Below are positions 17,592 through 22,777 of a stretch of 34,389 nt of DNA, piece by piece. The translations under genes were made by a program, and so were the position numbers. Numbering within the stretch: the first letter of the stretch is position 1; each line of letters opens with the position of its first letter. Under the pieces are notes generated by a model, which saw only the letters and a program-made list of their open reading frames with translations, had not been told where the DNA came from and searched no databases. The stretch covers positions 1 through 34,389 of the forward strand of contig ASPA01000010.1 of the NCBI GenBank assembly GCA_000405605.1, written 5' to 3'. This DNA comes from Atribacteria bacterium SCGC AAA255-G05. Lineage in GTDB: Bacteria > Atribacterota > Phoenicimicrobiia > Phoenicimicrobiales > Phoenicimicrobiaceae.

Positions 17592-18020
17592 CTCGTATCG
17601 CGTATTGCGTATCGAGTATCGCGTAAAAAATGCAGTGATAAGTGATGAGTGATATGTAAATAGTGAATAGCATAATAACGGGTAGTGTTTAGCGTGTAGG
17701 TCGGGTAAATAAGTGTAAGTAAAATACAAGATATATTAGTCCTTAATTTTAAATACAATTTTTAGTTATCATTATATAGCATACAGCGAAAAGCGAAAAA
17801 CAATAACTTAAAACTCAAAGCTTTTTTTCGTGTCTTGTGTAGCGTATTGTGATATCAGCATGTAACATATAGTTTTTAGAGAGCTCGATTCATCAAACCA
17901 CTTGTATTTTTTCCTTGGCTATATACTCGATACTCAATACTATATACTGTTTCTCTACGCTAAACGCTGCACGCTCTACGCTAATATACGCGATACGCAA
18001 TACGATATACGCAATACGAA
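17592..18020. repeat. Largest repeat-only gap (ahcY-comF)
   Basis: About 440 bases without a gene, almost entirely repeat words. Start: inverted GATACGC units (GTATCGCGTATTGCGTATCG, 17596-17615). Then GCAGTGATAAGTGATGAG (17631-17648, inverse of the CACTCATTACTG word), a TAGTGTTTAGCGTGTAGG word (17683-17700), AGCGAAAAGCGAAAAAC (17788-17804), and finally ACTCGATACTCAATAC, CTACGCTAAACGCTGC and GCGATACGCAATACG units up to 18018. Most repeat families of the window are represented here, in both orientations. No promoter or terminator could be singled out. Confidence 0.65.
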
Positions 18021-18035
18021 TAAATAAAGGTTAGT

Positions 18036-18791
18036 ATGAATAATCAAAGTATGATAGAATATATAAAAGAAGGGTTGCTTAATTTTGTTTTTCCCTTAGA
18101 TTGTAAGGTATGTGAAAAGCCTATACGAGAATCTAAAGGATATTCAATTTGTGAGGATTGTTTTAAAACCATTGAGTTAATCGAAAGACCTTATTGCGTA
18201 AAGTGCGGAAAACCTTTAATACCTACAGATTTTTTTAAACAAAACAGAGAAATCTTATGCCTTGACTGTAAAATAAAAAAATATTCCTTTGAGTTCTCTC
18301 GTTCTATGGGAATATACGATAAAGTATTAAAAAAATGCATTCATCTCTTTAAATACTACGGAGAGAAAAAGTTGGCTAAGCCATTAGGAAAGTTAATGGT
18401 GGATTATTTGTTAAAAAATAATGAATTTGAAAATAAATTTGACTTAATTATCCCCGTTCCTTTACATAAGAATGATTTAAATAAAAGAGGATTTAATCAG
18501 AGTGTTTTACTGGGTAAAGTTATAGGAGATTATTTTTCTGTTCCGGTTGGAGAAAGTGTTTTAATAAAGAAAAAGTTAACCCCTTTTCAGGTTAATTTAT
18601 CCAGGAAAGAAAGGGAGAAAAATATTCTTAGAGCTTTTTCGGTAGAGAAACCAGAAGAAATTAAAGGGAAAAATGTTCTAATTTTGGATGATGTGTTTAC
18701 TACCGGGGCTACTGTAGAAGAATGTGCTAAAGAGTTAATGAAAGCTCGAGCTAAGAATATATTGGTTTTAACTTTATCCCGTACCGTATAA
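18036..18791 (+). CDS. comF: ComF-family phosphoribosyltransferase-like protein
   Basis: ComF/ComFC proteins take part in DNA uptake in naturally competent bacteria and resemble phosphoribosyltransferases. The 251-residue product has an N-terminal zinc-binding region with paired cysteines (23/26, 39/42, 54/57, 75/78), then the family motifs IIPVPLHKNDLNKRGFNQS, NLSRKEREKNILRAF, and the PRPP loop LILDDVFTTGATVEEC. It lies directly upstream of the structured RNA and hpf, a neighbourhood known from Firmicutes (comFC-hpf-secA-prfB). No other competence gene is in the window, so the actual role is open. Confidence 0.92.
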   Translation: MNNQSMIEYIKEGLLNFVFPLDCKVCEKPIRESKGYSICEDCFKTIELIERPYCVKCGKPLIPTDFFKQNREILCLDCKIKKYSFEFSRSMGIYDKVLKKCIHLFKYYGEKKLAKPLGKLMVDYLLKNNEFENKFDLIIPVPLHKNDLNKRGFNQSVLLGKVIGDYFSVPVGESVLIKKKLTPFQVNLSRKEREKNILRAFSVEKPEEIKGKNVLILDDVFTTGATVEECAKELMKARAKNILVLTLSRTV

Positions 18792-18792
18792 A
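18762..18792 (+). promoter_or_regulatory. Possible promoter of the structured RNA
   Basis: TTGGTT (18762-18767) and TATAAA (18787-18792) are separated by 19 nt, slightly too long. A start 7-10 nt downstream of the -10 would fall at 18799-18802, exactly where the terminal helix of the RNA begins. This positional agreement is the main support. The site overlaps the comF 3' end. Confidence 0.4.
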
Positions 18793-18801
18793 GCTCATAT
18801 G

Positions 18802-19030
18802 CCGCCTCTCCTTAGGGCTGTGGTTGAAAGTCGAAGCCAGTCGCAGGCGAAACGACCCACGTAAGGTAACTTTGGTTACTGAGCATGGTGCGGCTTTGGA
18901 GTAAGTCCTGCCTTAACCCTAACAGGTTAGAACAATAAGAGAAGAGTAGTAGTGAAGGATAAAGTTCTTGAGCAAACCTCTCAGCAGGCGAGTGTGGGGG
19001 CAAAGACCAGGTCAGTCTAAGGAAAGGCGG
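18802..19030 (+). ncRNA. Structured RNA, probable raiA-motif RNA
   Basis: The 229-nt segment is GC-richer than its surroundings and is not coding. Its ends pair: 18802-18815 with 19017-19030 (CCGCC...CTTAG against CTAAG...GGCGG), 13 of 14 positions Watson-Crick. Inside are a compound stem, GTGG/CCAC (18820-18823/18857-18860), GTCG/CGAC (18830-18833/18853-18856) and GCC/GGC (18836-18838/18846-18848), a hairpin GTAAC-TTTG-GTTAC (18866-18879), and CTAA-CAGG-TTAG (18919-18930). It sits between comF and hpf (raiA). The raiA motif, a large bacterial ncRNA found by comparative genomics, is known from just this location. The identification is by position and architecture; I cannot run a covariance model. 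It does not carry the signature loops of SRP RNA, RNase P RNA or tmRNA. Confidence 0.75.
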
Positions 19031-19192
19031 ATAAAATATTTAAATAATTAATGAAGGGAAAACAATTAGAAGTTAAAGGGGAAAATTAAATTAAAAATAT
19101 TTAAAAAAAATTTAAAATAAAAAAGGGTTTTTTGTTTAAACAGAGAATATATATATTAAGTAAAATAAACTATTACTAAGGAGGAAAAATGT

Positions 19193-19732
19193 ATGAGAAT
19201 TATTTTCAAAGGGAAACATATTGAAGTGACAGATGCGATACGTAATTATATTGAAAAAAAATTAAGCAAGATCGAGAGACATTTTGATCACATCCTAGAA
19301 GTAATAGTAACTTTAAGTGTAGAGAAGAGCAGACAGATTGTCGAAGTGACTTTACAAACCAATAGGGCTTTGATTAGAGCAGAAGAAGAAACAGATGATA
19401 TGTATACTTCCATAGATAAAGTGGCAGATAAATTAGAAAGACAGATAAAGAAATATAAAGAAAAATATTTTCAGAAACCTCACCCCGGCACAGAAAAAAT
19501 AGTATTAGCTAACAAAGAGATTGATGTTGAAGATAGCGAGCCGGATAAGATTGCCAAAATTGTAAAGACTAAAAGATTTGCTATTAAACCGATGTCAGTA
19601 GAAGAAGCGGCAATGCAAATGGATTTATTGGGACACATTTTTTTTGTTTTTGCAAATGATAATACCAATAAGGTTAATGTTCTGTATAAAAGAAAAGATG
19701 GGAATTTCGGGCTGATTGAGCCGGAATTTTAA
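19193..19732 (+). CDS. hpf: Ribosome hibernation promoting factor, long form (HPF/RaiA)
   Basis: Long HPF dimerises 70S ribosomes into inactive 100S particles in stationary phase or stress. The 179-residue product has the N-terminal ribosome-binding domain (FKGKHIEVTDAIRNYIEKKL, residues 4-23) and the C-terminal dimerisation domain (KTKRFAIKPMSVEEAAMQMD and GHIFFVFAND). The ribosome binding site AAGGAGG is placed for ATG 19193; another ATG at 19189 is out of frame. The stop overlaps the ribosome binding site of the next gene, so the two are translationally linked. The structured RNA ends 162 nt upstream, across an AT-rich gap without other features. Confidence 0.96.
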   Translation: MRIIFKGKHIEVTDAIRNYIEKKLSKIERHFDHILEVIVTLSVEKSRQIVEVTLQTNRALIRAEEETDDMYTSIDKVADKLERQIKKYKEKYFQKPHPGTEKIVLANKEIDVEDSEPDKIAKIVKTKRFAIKPMSVEEAAMQMDLLGHIFFVFANDNTNKVNVLYKRKDGNFGLIEPEF

Positions 19733-19742
19733 GGAGGAATCT

Positions 19743-20450
19743 ATGGAGAAAAATAAATTAAATACATTTCGTAATTTTATAATTCCCCGGCGTTTTAATT
19801 ACGAAGTAGGGGACATAGAAAAATCGTTAAAAGATCTAAGCGATATTCTATTTGCAAAAATAGTATTATCAGAAGATGGGGATATAAAAGAAATTCATAT
19901 AATTACTAAAGATTCTTCCAACCCCAAAGGAATTACCCGGGATATTGAATCGTTTTTGTTAGCTAAATATAATATTCAAGTAGATTATAGGAAAATTAGT
20001 ATAGCACAAGTAAAGGATAAAGAAATAAAAGATGAGCAAATAGAGGAAGAAGAATTAGAATCTTCTTTAAGACTTAAATTCTCTGATATTAAAGTGGGAA
20101 CTATTGGTAATCAGTTTGAAGTTTGTGTAAAATTAGAAAGTAACGGAAAAATGTATGAAGGTAAAGTATCCGGAAAAAATTGGAACGAAAATCAGGAATA
20201 TTTAGTGGCTAAGGCTGCCTTAGAGGGGATAAGTTCTTATTTAGAGGGTTCAATTTTCTTTCAGGTAGATGAAATAAAAAAGATTAAGTTGGAGAGTAAA
20301 GAAATAATGGTAGTGTCTATTAATCTAATAAATTCAAAAAGAAAGGAAAATCTAGTGGGTTCTACGGTGATTAAAGATGATCTCAATGAAGCAGTAGTAA
20401 AATCAATCCTGAAAGCCGCTAACCGTAGAGTTTTATTAAAAGAAAATTAA
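19743..20450 (+). CDS. Conserved-looking protein of unknown function, coupled to hpf
   Basis: I do not recognise a named family. The start is ATG 19743, since AAGGAGG (19731-19737) lies immediately upstream and overlaps the hpf stop; the frame extends to 19716 but without a ribosome binding site. The 235 residues split in two. The N-terminal part (to about 95) contains EIHIITKDSSNPKGITRDIE followed by LLAKYNIQVDYRKISIAQV. An acidic linker (EIKDEQIEEEELESS) follows. The C-terminal part has SLRLKFSDIKVGTIGNQFEV and YLVAKAALEGISSYLEG, giving two alpha/beta halves. It has no transmembrane segment and appears cytoplasmic. Tight coupling to hpf suggests a ribosome- or stress-related role, but that is inference from position only. 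Confidence 0.8.
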   Translation: MEKNKLNTFRNFIIPRRFNYEVGDIEKSLKDLSDILFAKIVLSEDGDIKEIHIITKDSSNPKGITRDIESFLLAKYNIQVDYRKISIAQVKDKEIKDEQIEEEELESSLRLKFSDIKVGTIGNQFEVCVKLESNGKMYEGKVSGKNWNENQEYLVAKAALEGISSYLEGSIFFQVDEIKKIKLESKEIMVVSINLINSKRKENLVGSTVIKDDLNEAVVKSILKAANRRVLLKEN

Positions 20451-20459
20451 ATAGAATTT

Positions 20460-20698
20460 TAGGTCGGTGAGGCCTTTATTTTGAACTAATAATATAATAA
20501 AAGATGTAGTAGTTTCTTGAGCGAAGCGAAGCGGTTTTAATTGTTTGAAAACAAATACAAACCGTGGAGGTGCTAAAGATGAAGATTAATAGGGCAAAAT
20601 TACTAAGCTTATTAATTAGTGTCATGGCTTTGCTATTAGCTGGTGGCGCTAAATATAAATGGTAACAGTAGGTTAAATAAAAAAGGTTCACCGACCTA
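20460..20698 (+). other. Long-range inverted repeat enclosing a small ORF (candidate RNA element)
   Basis: TAGGTCGGTGAGGCCT (20460-20475) pairs with AGGTTCACCGACCTA (20684-20698): 11 consecutive Watson-Crick pairs, one G-U, then three more after a bulged G. Between the arms are a TATAAT-like box (20493-20498), the iterated GCGAAGCGAAGCGG (20521-20534), a local hairpin with outer CGGTTT/AAACCG arms (20532-20537 and 20558-20563), and a 28-codon ORF with a strong ribosome binding site. The right arm's ACCTA could instead pair with TAGGT at 20669-20673, a possible alternative fold. It could be a structured leader of the HD-GYP operon, a small independent element, or paired operator sites. Confidence 0.5.
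20579..20665 (+). CDS. 28-residue hydrophobic small protein
   Basis: ATG 20579 is preceded by GTGGAGG (20564-20570) at 8-nt spacing, one of the best ribosome binding sites in the window. The product begins MKINRAKLL, has a hydrophobic core LLISVMALLLA and ends AGGAKYKW. It looks like a signal peptide or a single short membrane helix with a positively charged tail. If signal peptidase I cut after Gly-Gly-Ala, only a tetrapeptide KYKW would remain; this is speculation. It lies 65 nt before the HD-GYP gene. It could be a leader peptide, a small membrane regulator or a secreted peptide precursor. Confidence 0.6.
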   Translation: MKINRAKLLSLLISVMALLLAGGAKYKW

Positions 20699-20730
20699 AT
20701 TTTATCAATCTTTTAGGGGGAGATTATAGC

Positions 20731-21969
20731 TTGCCATTAAAATTAAAAGTTTACATCGGAGTAGTAGTAGGGTTAGCTGTTGCTCTTTTTATATATTTAG
20801 TGCCTTCTTTGTCCTTGACTTCTGATATGTGGTTGGTATTAACTTTTTTTATTGTTTTATCCACCATTACGGAATTTATGCCAGTTGATTTGCCCGTAGG
20901 TGGGAGAGTTACTATTGGTTTTCCCGTAGATTTTGTAGTGATTTTAGTCTATGGCCCAGCATGGGCATTACTTGTTACTTTTTTAGGAGAAATAATAGCA
21001 GATGCGATAACTAGAAGAACTGTTTGGTATAAAATTCTTTTTAATGCTTCTCAGTATGCATTATCCGCTGGGATAGCAGGTATGGTATACCAAGGATTAG
21101 GAGGAGTAGTTGGCCTAGTTAATATAAGTAATTATATAATTCCGGCAGCAATTTGTGCTATTATTTATTTTTTGATTAATTCCAATTTATTTATGGTAGT
21201 AATTTCTCTTTCTGAAGAGGTGTCCATATTATCTGTTTGGAAAAAACAAATTAGAGGTACACTTGCTACCTATATAGCTTTAGTTCCCATAGGATTTATA
21301 ATGGCGTTAGTCTATACAAATATAGGAGTTTGGGGAATTATTCTATTTTTCTTCCCTTTATTTTTAGCTCGCCGTTCTTTTGAATTATATACTAAAATGC
21401 GTAAAGTATACCTGGATACCATTCGTGCTTTAGCAGCAGCCATTGATGCCAAAGACCCCCATACTAAAGGTCATTCAGAAAGAGTGGCGGAAACCTCTGT
21501 AGCTTTAGCTCAAGAATTAAATTTAACCGATAAGGATATTGAGAATATAGAATATACTGCTTTACTTCATGATATAGGAAAGATTGGCATAACGGATAAC
21601 ATCTTAGGAAAGAATAGTAGTTTAACTGATAAAGAGTTTGATAAAATAAAAGAACATCCAGTTATGGGAGCTAAGATTGTAGAACCGGTGGATTTTTTAA
21701 AGAATTCATATGAAGCAATCTATCACCATCATGAAAAATATAATGGTGCTGGTTATCCGGATGGATTAAAAGAAAAAGATATACCTCTATTATCTCGAAT
21801 AATTGCCGTAGCCGATGCTTATGATGCCATGGGCTCTGACCGTCCTTATAGAAAAAAATTAAGTAAGGATAAGATATTAAAGGAACTAAAGGACCAAGCC
21901 GGCAAACAGTTTGACCCTGAAATAGTTAAAGTTCTTATTTCGGTTCTTGATAGAGAAAGAGAAGAATAA
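20731..21969 (+). CDS. Membrane-anchored HD-GYP domain protein
   Basis: HD-GYP proteins are metal-dependent phosphodiesterases, typically hydrolysing cyclic di-GMP. The TTG at 20731 follows AGGGGGAG (20715-20722). Residues 1-215 form a membrane domain with about six to seven hydrophobic segments, a MASE-like integral sensor I cannot name precisely. The C-terminal half holds the catalytic domain: AAAIDAKDPHTKGHSERV (236-252), LLHDIGKIGI (HD at 280-281), KEHPVMGAKI, YHHHEKYNGAGYPDGL (GYP at 341-343) and ADAYDAMGSDRPYR. All motif residues look intact, so it is probably active. No GGDEF protein occurs in the window. The downstream gene starts directly after its stop codon, so the two are an operon. 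Confidence 0.93.
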   Translation: MPLKLKVYIGVVVGLAVALFIYLVPSLSLTSDMWLVLTFFIVLSTITEFMPVDLPVGGRVTIGFPVDFVVILVYGPAWALLVTFLGEIIADAITRRTVWYKILFNASQYALSAGIAGMVYQGLGGVVGLVNISNYIIPAAICAIIYFLINSNLFMVVISLSEEVSILSVWKKQIRGTLATYIALVPIGFIMALVYTNIGVWGIILFFFPLFLARRSFELYTKMRKVYLDTIRALAAAIDAKDPHTKGHSERVAETSVALAQELNLTDKDIENIEYTALLHDIGKIGITDNILGKNSSLTDKEFDKIKEHPVMGAKIVEPVDFLKNSYEAIYHHHEKYNGAGYPDGLKEKDIPLLSRIIAVADAYDAMGSDRPYRKKLSKDKILKELKDQAGKQFDPEIVKVLISVLDREREE

Positions 21970-22578
21970 ATGTTATATCTCTATATTATAATTATTTCTA
22001 TTATAATAGGACTGCTTCGTAATGGTAAGTTAAGCAGTTTGAGTCAGATTTCGTTAAAAAGAATAGAATTAATAGTATTAGCCTTTCTAATTCAGGCTGG
22101 ATTGATCTTTTTAGGATCAAGAAAAATAGGGTTTGTTCTTAATTATAGTTCTTATGCCCTAGCTTTCTCTTATGTTGTTCTTCTAATAGCAGTCTGGTAT
22201 AATGAAAAATTAAAAGGAATGAAAATTATCGCCCTGGGAATAGCCTTTAATTTTATGGTTATCGTAGCTAATGGCGGCCGTATGCCGATATTGTTGGGCA
22301 GTTTATATAAAGCAGGATTAAATGATATTGCTCTAATATTGAAAGAAGGTAGTCATGTTACAAATACTCTGATAACTGAAAAAACCTTATTTAAATTTTT
22401 AGCCGATGTTATACCCTTGTCTCCCCCTTTCCCTGACCCTTCAGTGATAAGTGCGGGAGATTTTTTATTGTTTTATGGGGTGTTTAGCTTAATTCAAAAT
22501 GCAATGGTGAAAAAAGAGCAGAATCCGAAAGACAGGAGCCAGAATTCAGAAGATAAAGAACTGAACCTGGAAACCTAG
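21970..22578 (+). CDS. DUF5317-type membrane protein
   Basis: The 202-residue protein has about five hydrophobic segments and a VIVANGGRMPILLGSLY motif typical of the family I know as DUF5317; its function is unknown. ATG 21970 abuts the HD-GYP stop codon, so expression is coupled, and a functional partnership at the membrane is plausible. The last roughly 20 residues (EQNPKDRSQNSEDKELNLET) are very hydrophilic and are encoded by a purine-rich CAGAATTCAGAA-type word also found in a non-coding gap at 8982-9015. The C-terminus thus looks like readthrough into intergenic repeat sequence. Confidence 0.75.
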   Translation: MLYLYIIIISIIIGLLRNGKLSSLSQISLKRIELIVLAFLIQAGLIFLGSRKIGFVLNYSSYALAFSYVVLLIAVWYNEKLKGMKIIALGIAFNFMVIVANGGRMPILLGSLYKAGLNDIALILKEGSHVTNTLITEKTLFKFLADVIPLSPPFPDPSVISAGDFLLFYGVFSLIQNAMVKKEQNPKDRSQNSEDKELNLET

Positions 22579-22596
22579 TTAGTATCGAGTTAGGAA

Positions 22597-22703
22597 TTAG
22601 TTAGTTGGTTATTTGGTTAAATTACAATGATATTTCTATTTTTTTAATTGTATCTTTTGTTTTTTAACTAATTAACCAGTTAACTAAGTAACCAACTAAC
22701 TAA
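22597..22703. repeat. 24-bp inverted repeat of TTAGTTGGTTA type before secA
   Basis: The left arm (22597-22620) and the right arm (22680-22703) are complementary at 22 of 24 positions, and the two others are G-U in RNA. The arms share TTAGTTAGTTGGTTA in one orientation and its complement in the other. The 59-nt loop is T-rich. The sequence belongs to the TTAACTGG/TTAACCAA repeat family. It could stop transcription between the HD-GYP operon and secA, or be a mobile-repeat remnant. Confidence 0.6.
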
Positions 22704-22777
22704 TAGCAATCATAAGTTGATAATTCATAAAGTAAAAACAAAATTTCAAATAGTAGAATGAAAAGGAAAAGATAATT

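Noticed and set aside
17592..18020. CRISPR array or tandem repeat
   Set aside because: Repeat steps are short (7-9 bp), degenerate, in mixed order and in both orientations, with no constant repeat or unique spacers, and no cas genes occur.
18802..19030. SRP RNA, RNase P RNA, 6S RNA or tmRNA
   Set aside because: I looked for the conserved SRP helix-8 GGTCAG...GGAA...AGCA order, the RNase P GAGGAAAGTCC core and a tmRNA tRNA-like end; none is present in the right arrangement. The comF-hpf location fits the raiA motif better.
20460..20730. Cyclic di-GMP riboswitch upstream of the HD-GYP gene
   Set aside because: Tempting from the downstream gene, but the conserved GEMM core (GGNCACGCACAGGGCAAACC type) is absent.
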